A stretch of 64,000 nt of DNA, taken from NCBI GenBank assembly GCA_033030425.1, contig JAUFSD010000003.1:434001-498000 (forward strand), written 5' to 3'. Of this stretch, positions 37,123 to 49,964 are shown in pieces; within the stretch, counting starts at the first letter, position 1; each line of letters opens with the position of its first letter. Origin of the DNA: Verpa conica (taxonomy: Eukaryota > Ascomycota > Pezizomycetes > Pezizales > Morchellaceae). A program made the translations under genes and the position numbers. Under the pieces are notes generated by a model. The model was not told where the DNA came from. It saw only the letters and a list, made by a program, of their open reading frames with translations, and ran no database searches.

Positions 37123-38869
37123 GGGGGACACTCTGTCTTTCTGTGTATGCAGTGGCACTTTACGGGCTTTACGTTTTCCCAGACCGCTTGTGTAATAGAA
37201 TGATGGTGGGATGTAATCATTTGCTATTTTTCCTTTTGTGCCAAAGTTAGGGGTGCTTTCTTTTCTTGTGTATTTGTGTATTTTTGATTTACTTTATTTT
37301 GATGTTGTGAAAACAACCGGGGAAAATGGGTCATTTGCATACCACTTCGGGAGGCCCTAGAGCGTCTTGGTATAGACGGTGTTGGGAGGGGTCGCGGCTG
37401 GGGAATTCCTTCAGTCATTGTAGCTTATGAGCGGGCCCAGCTGAGGGTGGATTTTTTTTATCGGTTTATCGCATCTCTTTTTGTTCCTTGTTTTTTCCCA
37501 CTTTTTCCTAATGTCTTTTCCATACGGGGTTTTTCTTTGTTATTTTTACTTATCTCTATAACTCTACTGTCTGTTAACTCTTATTTGCCCTGGGTAAGCC
37601 TAGGCGGGGTGGGGAGCGAGGAATGGATTGGAAGGGGGCTATTTCTTTGAAGGGTTTGGTGCATCATGCAAGTATGATGGTAAAGTATGGTGTGGGGTGC
37701 ATGGTTTCACGAAGAGGGGCGCTCTTTTATATATACCTTTTTGCGCTGTTTTTTATTTCTCTTCTGCACTCATCTTCAGTAAGCATGTGCTCTGGTCCAC
37801 CATTTCTCTCCATCACCGTACTCCTTTGTTCCAGTGTTCCTATACCTCTACTTTTTGTTCATTGACCACACTACCTACTAGATATCGAGATAGACATTGG
37901 TAATTTTCTGATACCTTCCGGTCCTGTCTCTCTTGGCTGATAGTTGGTGATGATGCATTGCGTGTACCTACGTTTCCTTTTCCTTTTTTTTCGGGCTGGG
38001 CTTAGGCTGGGTGGGTCTTAATTTCTACTATTTTGTGGGTTCTGGAAGGGGGACGGTGGGATCTTTTCTATGTCACTCTTTTGTACTATTTTTTGTACAC
38101 ATTGTACTGTACGTTTTCCTTATGTATAGGCTCATTTTTTTGTGTTCCATGTGTTGTGCTTTTTGAAGGAATAAAATAAAGGTTTCATCAGACATCAAAT
38201 TCATCATCTCGTTTTAGAGGTCTCTTATAATTTACAAGAGTGATACTGCTATGGTTTGGGTAGCCCTCATCCCCTCTTGCCCCACACATTCCACAGATGA
38301 CACCATAGACTCGTCTCATCCAGATATGGTATGAATTATTAGGGAGGTACTGAGACATGTCCAATAAAGATAGGTCTTTGGTGAGTGATGATTTATGACC
38401 TGGGCCCGGGTTAAAATACTTTATAATCGTCTCCCAGCCATAAGTAACTTAGTTTTTAGCCAAATGTACGGTTGAGCTCTAGGCTCGGATCTTAAGGTGT
38501 GTAGTACGTACGTGACTTTGGCTATATTTTACTTGGGGTAGATTTAGCTTATGTGTTTTGGGTAATGTGCATTGTTTTTTACGTATACCCTGGGCTCCTG
38601 GTGCCTCTTCTTTTTATTTTTTGCTTATATCATGAAGCTGGATGGCAATACACTTTATCGGTGCGACAAACAAAAACGTCTATTAGATAAATATATACAT
38701 AAATTGGTCCAGCCACTAGGATAGGTGGATGCTCTTGTGTTCATGATACCCCACAAGTGGAGGAAGCCACTAATATTCAAGCGACGATCGACTCTCTCTC
38801 GTACGCGCAGAGTACATTTAGTAAAAGAAATCAAGAGTTGGAAACCAGACCGCTAGCTAGTTAGGGAGT
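37123..38869. other. Intergenic region downstream of FLC
   Basis: Gene-free. It starts with the long T-rich 3' flank of the FLC gene (a polyadenylation-like AATAAA at about 38170) and ends with the 3' flank of the small secreted-protein gene. No RNA gene or repeat was recognised. Confidence 0.45.
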
Positions 38870-39298
38870 CTAAAACCCTATCTCCGACTCCGACTCCAAG
38901 TCATCATCACCACACACTTCATTCCAGGCTTGGGGGTCTTGGGTGCATCTAGGTATGCAAAAAGCATTACGTTAGGGAATCTTTAAAGCCTTATCATTAA
39001 GTAGACAAGGTAGGAGGCTAGCTTACTCGGTGACGATCTCCATCGTAAAGTTTTCTTGGCCACAAACGCACTTCTTGATTGCACCTTGGTCAGCTTCGAC
39101 ATCATTCATGAAGAAGGTTGTACCGTCGAAGCAGCTTAGTAGGTCACTCTCCATTTTGACGCAGTGTGCGGGTGTGGCGGGGTCGTTGGCGTCCTCCAGG
39201 AAGTATGTGTTACGATCTGCAGGAAGAGGTTGGGGCACGGGGGCTGGGAGGGAGCTGGCCGAGAGGGCGAAGGTGAATAGAGCGAGAAGGTACTTCAT
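38870..39298 (-). CDS. Small secreted six-cysteine protein
   Basis: Two exons, 39027-39298 and 38870-38948, 116 residues. A clear signal peptide (MKYLLALFTFALSASSLPAP) is followed by a short Pro-rich stretch and a mature part of about 95 residues with six cysteines: HCVK, LSCFDG, CVCG, ECTQD and EVCGDD. The tail is acidic. The intron has GTAAGC and CCTAG and splits the codon before the fifth cysteine. The spacing does not match hydrophobins, CFEM or LysM. Size, secretion and even cysteine count are typical of fungal effector-like or antimicrobial-type proteins, but no function can be assigned. It stands alone in an otherwise gene-poor stretch. Confidence 0.75.
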
Positions 39299-42056
39299 TT
39301 TTCTTGTTTTTTTTTATGGTGGATATAATTGCTTTCCTTCCTCCTCTCTCTTTTCTGTTCCGTGTATTCGTCTGTAATTTCTTGATATAGAATATAGAAA
39401 ATGAATGAAAGAGTGGGGGCGTAGAGTCTATATTTATAGGATTAGATTTGGGGAGTACGCTAAAACTGTCAGCGAGACTTTGGTAGCTCGGCTGGCTGCG
39501 GAGACCATGCAGCACTAACAGAATTTCTCTCTCGCGCGGTGGCTACATAGCTACATGTAGCATTGCATTGTACAACAGATGTAAGAATAGGGCGTCGTCG
39601 ATGATCGGGAGGCTCGGGTTCCGATCCTGTGGAACCATACATTCACGTTGTATCAATCGCATGCATGGTCAGATATTTTCGAATAGGAATGTACACTACC
39701 TACTCGTTATCGATGGAGAATAAACTAGGCCAAGTAGGTCACATTCTTTTTTCACCCTCTGGACTCAAAAGTAAGTGTAATATCGATCACAATGGCTAAG
39801 AGCTAGGGCAAAGGGCAAAGAGCTTTCTCAATACTTACCAAGGACTCAAACTTGTTGTAATACTTCAGTCCCTAATTAATATATAAAGCGTACGTACATG
39901 AAGCTGGAACGATAAGTAGTAAAACAGGTCCTCTACTTTATATTGCTACATATATATCTTCAATATGAATAGCCAATGGAATCTTTCATCCAGGCTCAAT
40001 GTAGTTACTTGATTCTATACTTAAGTTCAGCGCCACTCACCCTAAGCCAATTGTAAAAGCTAGATCGTCAAGTCACGCCCTTAGGATTTCTTACTACTAT
40101 TCTGGTTTTATTTCACAAGTCTTAAAAATATCCCTAGGAAATTCATCCAATGTCAAAGGTAGAATTGAGGATTAAATGATCTCAATCTAAGGCTTCGTGT
40201 TTTTCAGTCTCTAACCCACACAGAACTTTCGTATATAGCAAGGGACCTACTAATACGCTTAATTAGAGCGTTCTCCCATTAAAAAGGTACACCTTTTTAG
40301 TTGTGGTATCCTACTCAGAATCTGCTGCTATAATTCAGACTCAGATTAATGATTTCTAAATGGGGTTTACTGTATTAATTACCTCAAGGAGTTTTTTCCT
40401 TTAAGTTCATGGCTATTCCCTCTTTATTTGTACCCTTCGGATAAAATTCTAGTCTAGCCTAGTCTTCAAAACTATTAGTTATGAACGTCACTCTCACTTC
40501 GTTCTTCACCTAGCTAGTCATAACAGAACTAGATTCCGCAATGACTCATCGTCACCCTTACCATCTAAAATAATAGCACAGATGATCTACCACAGCTATT
40601 TCCAAAATCTAGTCTGCAACTAATCATAGCCGCAGTTGACGTATTCTCGAGGATACTTTGCCTCAGTTTAGTGTTTGTGTCCCATGAGGTTTTTTGACAA
40701 GTTAGCTGGTGTTAGCGGGTGTTATAATCAGGACCTAGAAAGCAAATTATACAGGTTAAACACTACGCCTCTATCTAGCGTGCCTACTATTGATTTAGGG
40801 CCTAACTTGAGTACTGGAGACACAGTGTATAGTCTACTAACCCTAAACCTAACTGTGAAATTAAGACATAAGTTATGATACATGGCATTCATGAAGATTA
40901 AAAGCAGCCATGTACTTATTAAGGCAGAACTTGTCTCATTAGTCTCATCCAATCTTAAACTATTATACAGCGGTTAAACTAAGACTTTATGCACTATGAA
41001 CAGAACTCAACCCGGTTAAGATACGCTTATTGGCTGCATGTTGGATTTTCTTAATACTCTGTTGGGTATATGTGCCCCTACATGTAGTATCCCATGTTGT
41101 TGTTAGGCACCCCACATACTGGCTATCACGTGACTATAATATAGCTCGGGACATACTCAGCTCTAACACTTAGGGGTGGTATCAGTTATGAATGTCAAAT
41201 ATAGAGAAAGGTGAGTGTGAGCTTGTACCAGGATTTTGAGTTCGCTTTTAGACTTGGGGGATAACTACATGAAGTCGGGGGGGGAGCTCCTTGAATATTT
41301 GAAACAATATTCTTTGGATCAAACGCTATAAAGTGATTGCTTCCCGCGCCCCTCACCCGTGCAGAACTTCCTGCATGTTGTTGGGTCAACTTATAATAAT
41401 TATGAGTTGGAACATCACTATAGGGTTAGGGTTATATTAGGCATACAAACCCTGGAGCTGCTAGTAACTCTGGCAATTAATAATTTCCGGAGTCATCGAT
41501 AGAAAAAACGTCATTGGGTGGTTTGTCTTGGGGCAATATCTCAGCACTGGGGGTAGATTTACATCCTTATTCATGGATTGGTATGGACCTGCTGCTTCCA
41601 TGGTTGCATGATAACCAACCCCGGTACAGTAAAGTAAAGGCTACATGTCTACATCTTGACTGGATTGGACCCACTTTAACCCCCTCAAGTATTCAGCTCT
41701 GAAGAGGGTGCTTCCTCCCTTCACCGTCGTCGCCGCCGCCGCCGCAACCCCCCCCCTCCCTCCTGTGATCCCTCTAATAAGGGGGTATCGTTTTTCTTTC
41801 TTACCAAAGTATACAAAACTACCTAGAAGAACTGCTTTTAACGACTTTACGAACAAACCTGATCCTACGCGCGCCTACTATCAATCTAGATCTTTTTGTT
41901 TTCGCGCGTGACCTCAATATTTTTTAGAGGGAAATCCGTGAAGAGACACGACACTAGCGATTTTACTACGTATAATAACGAACATACTCTACACCTTTAG
42001 ATTGCTTCCCCCCATCAGACTTTTTTCGAATATATAATATATATCCATACGACGCA
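39299..42056. other. Gene-free AT-rich interval
   Basis: About 2.75 kb without a supportable gene. Notable small motifs are TAGGGTTAGGGTTA (telomere-like, 41421-41434), a TCACGTGA palindrome at about 41127 and a short GCC triplet run at about 41727 beside a poly-C tract. None can be tied to a gene with confidence, though the last may belong to the STRAP promoter. Confidence 0.4.
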
Positions 42057-43349
42057 ATGAGCTCATCGCAAGGCTTCAACCATTACGACACCAATGGGGG
42101 TAGAGAAGGGGGATCAATTCGTTCGTCTGCCTACTTAACCTCTCCTCCCGCTTGTGTTTGGGGTGGGGCCGAGTCTAATGTATGCTAAATAGAGGCTCCT
42201 CGTGTCGTACCTCTGACCTGCCATGGACATTCGAGACCGGTTACACATCTTTCGTTTTCACCAATGTTGGGTGATGATGAATATTATTTGATTTCGGCCT
42301 GTAAAGGTGAGGGAGGCCGAGAGGTCTATGGTGGGAAAGGGGGGAGTAAATAGGGTGCTGATAAGAGCAAATAGATAATAATCCTATGTTGAGGGATGGT
42401 ATTACGGGAGACTGGTAGGTTCTCTACGGTATTTTTTTAGGGGGTTCAAGGACTGACGGGAGTGGTGTAGGATTGGAACTTTCTTAGGCCATAAAGGTGC
42501 TGTATGGCAGGCTCGACTATCAAACGATGCATCTCTGGCTGCTACAGCGAGTGCAGACTTCTCAGCGTAAGCTCCACACAACACCAGGGGGGAGCACACA
42601 TTTACTAAATTCATTATAGAAAGATCTGGGACACATACACCGGCGAATGCCTTCAAACTCTCCAACACAATCATATAGTTCGCGCCGTAACCTTCGCTCA
42701 ATCAGCCTCCCACCTTGCAACTGGCGGCGCTGAAAAGAAACTCCGCGTCTACGACGTCTCTCGCCCCGATAACCCTCTCGAAATTGGCGCGGGCGCTCAC
42801 ATGGGCACTATTAAGTCCATTGTCTGGTCCGAGCCCAATATCATCCTCTCTGCCTGTGACGATAAAAAGTTTCGTTGGTGGGATTTGCGCTCGCGGGATA
42901 TGGTCTCTAAAATGGATGTGGATGACATAATCGGTTCCTGCGAGCTTTCCCCAGATGGAACGCTCATTAGTGCGACAGCGGGCAAGTCTGTGTATTTCTT
43001 TGACGCAGCAAGCCGGAGACTGATTAAGAGTGTGAGTACGGCATATGAGGTGTCCTCTGTAGCACTACATAAGGAGACGAGGAGGTTTATTACGGGGGTG
43101 AGTGGGGATACATGGGTGAGGGTTTATGATTATGATTCCGAGGCAGAGTTGGAGGTTTATAAAGGGCATCATGGAAGTGTGTGGAGTGTGCATTTTTCGC
43201 CGGATGGGAAGCTATATGCAACGGGGAGTGAGGATGGGACTATTAAGCTGGTATGTTTACTTCTCTGTGCTTTTGGAAGAACTAAGGACTGGTGCTGATT
43301 TTGGTGATAGTGGAAATATACGAACCAGCCGTACGGTTTGTGGAAGTAA
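42057..43349 (+). CDS. STRAP/Unrip-like WD40 repeat protein
   Basis: Six exons: 42057-42099, 42193-42306, 42375-42414, 42471-42566, 42620-43250 and 43311-43349, 320 residues. The spliced product aligns with serine-threonine kinase receptor-associated proteins along its length: [92 protein letters not shown], and a short tail [12 protein letters not shown]. This is a seven-blade WD40 propeller. In animals STRAP acts with the SMN complex and TGF-beta signalling; the fungal role is not settled. The first exon (14 codons) is the least certain. It was chosen because its phase completes GAG at the next exon. All other joints are constrained by the family alignment. Confidence 0.9.
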
Positions 43350-43700
43350 ATAGGGCACATGCCTACAAGTATTTACTAGATACTGAGACTTTCATTGGTT
43401 ATTGGATAGGACTTGTGTCAAAGAAAGAAAGAGTTGGTTAAGCCGTAAGGCAGCGAGATAGTAGTTTCCGTAGACATACAAACAGAAGTTCTCGAGATGA
43501 TCATCTTGTTTGACATTTGTAAAAGTTTACAATACCCGACGGAGATTTCCGTGTGCTTATCAACCACCCCGCCACAGGTGACAATATCCCCCACCTCAAA
43601 TCCAACCCCAACCTTCCTCTTTCCACAGCTCCAATTCCAAACAAAAATATCTCCTATAAATTCCTTTCGCACATTAATATTCCCAGGGGCGACACCTACA
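43350..43700. other. Short intergenic spacer STRAP-NBP35
   Basis: About 350 bp between genes in the same direction. No gene, RNA or repeat is visible. It should contain the STRAP 3' end and the NBP35 promoter. Confidence 0.45.
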
Positions 43701-44856
43701 ATGGCGTCTGTCGCAACCCCCCCACAGCCCAACCTCATGGACCCCCCCCACGCCGTCCCCCAACTCGTAGCCCCCGAACCAGGTACATTATATCAAAAAA
43801 TAGTCCCCTAAAAGGAAAAAAAACCTCTAACAATCTCCCCAGAACACTGCCCCGGTCCCGAGTCCCAACAAGCCGGCCAATCCGATGCCTGCGCCGGCTG
43901 TCCAAACCAACAAATCTGCGCAACAGCGCCCAAAGGCCCTGACCCAGACCTCCCACTCATCCACGCACGCATGTCTACCGTCGCACACAAGCTCCTGATC
44001 CTCTCCGGCAAAGGCGGGGTCGGCAAATCAACCTTCACATCCATGCTCGCATATGCCTTCGCCCAATCACCCACTACCCAAGTTGGCGTATGTGACATCG
44101 ACATATGCGGACCCAGTATACCGCGTATGATGGGTGCTGAGAATGAGAGCATTCATTCATCCAGTAGTGGGTGGAGCCCCGTGTATGTGGCGGATAATCT
44201 GGGCGTTATGAGTATACAGTTTATGCTACCAGGGCAGGACGATGCGATTATCTGGAGGGGGCCAAAGAAGAATGGGTTGATTAAGCAGTTTTTGAAGGAT
44301 GTGGAGTGGGGGGAGTTGGACTGGTTGTTGGTGGATACACCGCCGGGGACGAGTGATGAGCATTTGAGTGTGTGTAGTTATCTTAAGAGCAGTGGGATTG
44401 ATGGGGCGGTCGTCGTTACAACACCACAGGAGGTTTCGTTGTTGGATGTGAGGAAGGAGATTGATTTCTGTAGGAAGGCGGGAATTAAAGTGTTGGGGGT
44501 TGTTGAGAACATGAGTGGTTTTGTTTGCCCTAATTGCGAGGTATAAAATCTCCCCACCTCACACACACCCCCTCTAAGTCGTATGGTATATTAACTCCGC
44601 ATAGGGCGAGTCACAAATATTCCATGCTACCACAGGCGGTGCAAGAGCTCTCTGTAAAGAGATGAAAATACCATTCCTTGGTGCTGTCCCCTTGGACCCA
44701 AGAATCGGCGTAGCATGTGACTATGGCGAGAGCTTCTTTGATGCCTACCCCGAGAGTCCAGCCTGTGAGGGGCTGATGGGTATTATACATAAGCTCAGGG
44801 AGGGAATAGGATTGCAAAGATTGGAGGGTTATGAGGATATTGATATGAATGAATGA
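43701..44856 (+). CDS. nbp35: Cytosolic Fe-S cluster assembly scaffold Nbp35
   Basis: Three exons: 43701-43782, 43843-44540 and 44605-44856, 343 residues. An N-terminal ferredoxin-like cysteine set ([20 protein letters not shown]-x13-C-x2-C-x5-C) separates Nbp35 from Cfd1. The Mrp/Nbp35 P-loop [11 protein letters not shown] follows, then [21 protein letters not shown] and the bridging-cluster motif FVCPNC just before the second intron. The family forms a Nbp35-Cfd1 ATPase scaffold that assembles 4Fe-4S clusters for cytosolic and nuclear proteins. Length agrees with other fungal Nbp35 proteins. The start ATG is in tacaATGG context. The assignment is secure. Confidence 0.96.
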
Positions 44857-47271
44857 TTCGAGGATTGGGATATTAAACCTGGGGCCTTTTTAAGAGCTTA
44901 GTTTTTGTAGCTCCTTGTATTTAAAGGATGCTTTTGTGGGTTTCTATAGCTGCGGAGTCTGGAGTTTTGGTAGATATTCTCACGAACTGGCACTAGAAGT
45001 CTGGGAGTGTTATGGCTGCTGTAGGTTAGCAAGACCTAGGAATAGAAGTAGCGGAAGTTTAAAGTGTATAAGCAATTAGATAAGCAATTAGGATTGTAGC
45101 CTCTTTGACTTCCATTAGAATAAGCTTTTTACTATAGGCCAAGTATAAATACAATGTACTGTAGAAATTACATTCTCTAACTAACTTTACACCTTCATAT
45201 TACTCTTCTAGCTCATTCTTTCACCTCCACTCAGAGGATTAACATTGTAACCAGTGTAACCAGGAATGCAGGTACACTATGCTTACCCGGCTACACCTTT
45301 GGAGCTTTATACTCACGCCTCAACCTCCAGTAACCTCTCATCATCATCCCATACCATTTTATCTCCCACACATACCTGTATCTTAGTGGCTTCTCTAGAC
45401 CTTGCATGTAGGGAAAAAGTACTGGGGTGTATATAGAGGCCTATAGTAATATTGCTGAAAAATCAATAACGAAGTCAATACGAAAATGTCAAAAGATTGC
45501 ACTTTGTTTAATACTAACTTGAGTTTATAGTCTAGCATTTTTCTCGTGGATACAAAGTACTGAAGGATATATACACATCTTGTTGATAGCTGAGATATCT
45601 CAGGGGCAGGATAAAGCATTATAGGTTCTCTTTCCATCTCATACTTTCTGAAAACTTGCTAAAATGATAATAGTATAGCAATGTAGAAAAAGAGCTATCT
45701 TCCCCTAAAAATCGTCTACCATATAACAACCTAGGAAGAAAATTCTGGGAGCCTATACGCAATTTTATCTAGCAGCATCTTAAACATTGCTAGGAGGAAG
45801 TGAAAGATTCGATAAATTCGAGCAAGGAGCGGGACGTACGCAATAAAAGATATGATTGGTCTGTCTAGGGAATATACTAAAGTAGGCTTGTTTAGAACTT
45901 CGGCAACAAAAATCCCAGGTTCGTGGACTACTCACTGATACTGCTCATGGAAAAGATACTCTGGAGGATACATCGCATATCGGTGGAATTTTTTAACTCC
46001 CTTTATGGATGATGATAATCCGTGAGTCGGTTATACTTTGCTTTAATAAGAAGTTCGCCCTCCAAGCCGATTCAAATACTCGGATATTTCTCTCCAGTCA
46101 TTAGCTAAGGTTGGATTGGTTCTATCTAAGTACTATATACAACCGATAGAGAAAGTCTTTTTATTCTTAGACCACTTTAGAGCCAATACTGGTCAAGAAA
46201 TTTGTAGCGCACTAGTTGACAACAATCACTACGGCTCACTCAGTACTTCTATTAGATGGGGGTACATATAGATTCATAAGGCTATATCCTGGATTTAATT
46301 TAGCTACTTTTCCGAGTTGAGTGCAAAGCCGCTCAGGCTCTTTCTATAGTCCTCAAAATACGGTCAAAGAAGATTCGAACCTACTTGATCCAGCTGGCGT
46401 GAGAAGTAATGGGTTCGTTTCCCCTGAGGTAGAGAAGGGTAGTAGAGTGGTATCAGAGATCCTAATGAAGGTACAGGTGGTGGATGGGACTAGTTAAAAT
46501 CATGGAAGCACAAATGCCTTCGGGAACTGAGGGCCCGCCTGAAAGCTCTCGAGAGGTGTCTAGGCACCCAGAAATCTTCAAGGCTAACCGGCTAATTTGC
46601 TCTTGGCCCCTACTGTGTGTGGTGGGCTACCTATTATTATTTCAAATTATAGGCTAGGAGATGGAGTGGGTTCTAATGGTTTATAATTTAGGGTCACGTA
46701 TCAGCCTAGTTCTATCCTTTTGTTTTACCTAAAATTTGTTCTTTATATTCTCAACGCTTTATTTTTAATCTATATAAGCAGAACTAAAAATATAATACAG
46801 ATACAAGCTTTGGGCGTAGCACACCTTATTTACTTATAAGTATCTACTTGAAGAATAGTATTAGCACGTTTTCCGGCCCTCATTGGTGCTTTGCGGGAAA
46901 GATACCGAGACTAGCGCTATGTGAGGAGATTCGTCTAACGATTTTATTAAAATTATGAGTAGACTAACATTGCAAGTGATAGTTTGTGATTAAATACAGT
47001 ATGGAAACCGTCTTCGTCTATATACGAAGCTCTCATAAGGTATTGATAGCTTTTTATAGAGGTCGTAAATTCAGAGGTCCTAATTTAGGTTCCTAGGAGT
47101 TCCTTTTATAGGCTTAAGAGAACCCCATGGGCTATTTAATCTTAAACTCTAACGGATCTCACAAATGAGGTATATTTCTTTTTTTTTAATTCATAGGGAG
47201 GCCCCATATTCCCTGGGTATATCCTAATTTTACACGATTCCCCGCAAGAAAGCAAGACAAGTAGAAACCTC
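44857..47271. other. Gene-free AT-rich interval
   Basis: About 2.4 kb with no gene. Open frames are short and unstructured. A tRNA-like B-box fragment (GGTTCGAATC on the minus strand, about 46372-46381) lacks the rest of a tRNA. No inverted-terminal element was found. Confidence 0.45.
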
Positions 47272-49323
47272 TTACAACTTTTCTTTCAAAGAGTTCTTCA
47301 ACCGCTTTTCGACAGCGTCCATGTACTCCTAAAAGTCGCAGTTTTGTTAGCTATAACTCTGCCTAGAGTGCTTTACCGAGGGATAGGGGTAATCTCACAT
47401 TAGTAGTAACCCATGCCCCCCTATCCTTACGCCCGCAAGCCAATGCCAAATCCTTAGTCATAATTCCATCAATATCTACAGTATCAACAACCGCCTTCTC
47501 AACCGCCTCAGCGAACGCGACAACCTCAGGGGTTTCATCAAGTTGTCCTCGCTGGATCAGCCCACGAGTCCAAGCAAAGATTGAGGCGATGGGGTTGGTA
47601 GAAGTCTCTTTGCCCTTCTGGTACTCCCTGTAATGACGGGTGACAGTTCCGTGGGCAGCTTCAGACTCAAAGGTCTTGCCGTCGGGGGTGATTAGGACTG
47701 AAGTCATGAGACCAAGGGAGCCAAACCCTTGGGCAACGATATCGGATTGCACGTCACCATCGTAGTTCTTCATGGCGATGATGAAGCCACCCTCGGATTT
47801 GATCATCTGAGCGACCATGTCATCGATCAAACGGTGCTCATACCAGATACTGGCAGCATCAAAGTCCTTCTTGTATGTAGATTCGTAGATTTGCTGGAAG
47901 ATATCCTTAAACCTTCCATCATATTTCTTAAGGATAGTATTCTTGGTGCTCATGTATAGCGGTAATTTCTTCTGTAGAGCGAGCTTGAAAGATGCGTGCG
48001 CGAAACCTTCAATTGACTCATCGGTGTTATACATAGCAAGACCAACACCGCCGGACTTGTAGTCAAATACTTTGATCCTCTCGGGCTCACCGCCTACGGG
48101 GGTGTAAACGAGCTCAAGGGTACCAGGGCCGGGCACCACCAGGTCTTTGGCACGGTATTGATCGCCATGGGCGTGACGGCCAATGATGATGGGTTCTTTC
48201 CAGCCCTGTACCAGACGGGGGATACGAGGAATGACAATGGGCTCACGGAAGACGGTACCACCGAGGATGTTACGGATAGCTGTTATAAGAGGTTAGTTCA
48301 TGAGTAAATGATTTCAGAAATTAAATACTGACTTCCGTTGGGACTCAACCACATCTATCCCCCCCGTAATAATTAGCAGGTGAGTCCCCAGAATTATAAG
48401 AGCGTTTCATCATACCTTCTTCAGCTTAAACTCCTCAACACGGGCCTCATCGGGAGTAATAGTGGCACATTTGACTCCTACCGAGTACTTCAGGATAGCC
48501 TCAGCAGCATCAGTGGTGACCTTGTCATCGGTCTGATCACGGTACTCGAGACCCTAAAATTCCCGTTAGACGATATCATAGACATTCTACAGAGGGAAAC
48601 TACTACTTACAAGATCATAGTATTTGAGGTCAATGTCAAGGTACCTATATCAAACCAAGCGAACATTTTCGTCAACAACCGAATAGATACCGAGGCAGGA
48701 GGGATGGAGATTTTTTGTTTTTGACGTACGGGTGGATGAACTATGCACACCTAGGTCAGAATAAAATCCCCAGTATAAAATTAAAAGGCTTGTAAATTCA
48801 CATGCCGAGGGATAAGCGGTGGGAAGCACCAGCAGCACCAGTAGTCGTCATACCTTCTTTTTAATCATGTCCCAGATGATCCGAGTCATCTCATCTCCAT
48901 CCAACTCTACATAAGGCCACTCGCCTTGTCAGGGACACCGTTTCCACGCAAAAGCCATCTCCCTCTCCCTCTTTCCCACATGTGGAATTTGGCTGATACA
49001 TACCAACAATAGGATTCTTAACCTTGATCTTCTGGACTATGACCACCGCATCTACTTTAGCGCCTTTAAACCATAGTAGGAGAAAACAACTCTCCAAAAG
49101 TAAAGTATAGAAATAATAGTTACTCACATTCACGCGCCATACTGACAGAGAATAATCTTTTCGAGTAGTTTAAGTTTGGATCAACAGCAGCAGAAGGTGA
49201 AGAAGCAGGAAACTTAGACGCAGAATAAATTGCTGATTTCAATGATGATGAGAAAGGTCTAACGGTACACAGGAGAGAAGTGCCCCGCAACAACCGGTTA
49301 CAAGAGGGGCGAACGAAACTCAT
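47272..49323 (-). CDS. idp1: NADP-dependent isocitrate dehydrogenase, mitochondrial (with possible cytosolic form)
   Basis: Nine exons: 49128-49323, 49004-49036, 48854-48906, 48730-48740, 48611-48644, 48416-48553, 48333-48354, 47399-48279 and 47272-47328, 474 residues. The N-terminus [14 protein letters not shown] is a good mitochondrial presequence. The enzyme core starts at [23 protein letters not shown]. The order then follows the dimeric eukaryotic family: [44 protein letters not shown] (the family's phosphorylatable-serine and substrate region), [11 protein letters not shown], and [14 protein letters not shown]. It makes NADPH and 2-oxoglutarate. The 11-nt exon 4 completes KFIHPYLDIDL and is needed for frame. 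A second in-frame ATG at 49140 (MARE-FQKIKV) could start a cytosolic form. The C-terminal EKL is not a canonical PTS1. Confidence 0.94.
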
Positions 49324-49964
49324 TGCCGAGGAACGAAGTCGGTATATATCGGAGGAGAGTAAATCAGGAATTATGAACAACCGTCTGTGTGCTAAGCCTC
49401 GAATCCCAGGTGAAGGCAGAGATAAAGATACAACGCAGGCAGGTGGGAATTGGTGGGGCAAATGTAATGCTGAATTTTAGAGTCACACACCGCCAGTCAC
49501 CGTGCGATGCCATCGATTTTTTACTTTCCCTGCGCGCGGGATTAACACGAAAGTGTAGCCAGGGACCGCGCGAGCCTGCAGCGCGGAAAAGGATGGTGGG
49601 GGTCTACTCCAACTGAAGATTTCTCACTCGAATAGTGGGGTGGGTCGGGTCAACGGGTCTAACGTCATTTCTGTTTGGTAAACGCACCAGAGACGCCCTT
49701 TGTCATACAATTGTATCTTTAGATATACAAAGCAACGAAATCTCTACAAAAGATATCCCCATTGCTAACCCAAAACTTTTGTTTATTTCTTTACTTTACA
49801 TTTTTACTGTAAAATTTTCTACCAGTACGCCTAATCCAATTGTTGAAATTGCAACCCTCATTCCTCCACAAAAAAAATTCAAAGGGAAATCGGAACAGCC
49901 CCGCGCTCCACCCGGCCCGCGGCTAAACTTTACTCCTACCCCACAACTGCCAACCACAGCCTCC
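49324..49964. other. IDP promoter / C1-THF synthase 3' flank
   Basis: About 640 bp between two minus-strand genes. It holds the IDP leader, which has an in-frame upstream ATG at 49461 whose 46-codon extension looks like untranslated sequence rather than protein. The rest is the C1-THF synthase terminator region. Nothing else seen. Confidence 0.45.

Noticed and set aside
46360..46430. tRNA B-box (GGTTCGAATC) on the minus strand
   Set aside because: No A box at the right distance and the T stem pairs poorly; probably chance.
49324..49461. 46-codon N-terminal extension of IDP from an upstream ATG
   Set aside because: The extension is not presequence-like and precedes a better presequence start at 49323; taken as leader.
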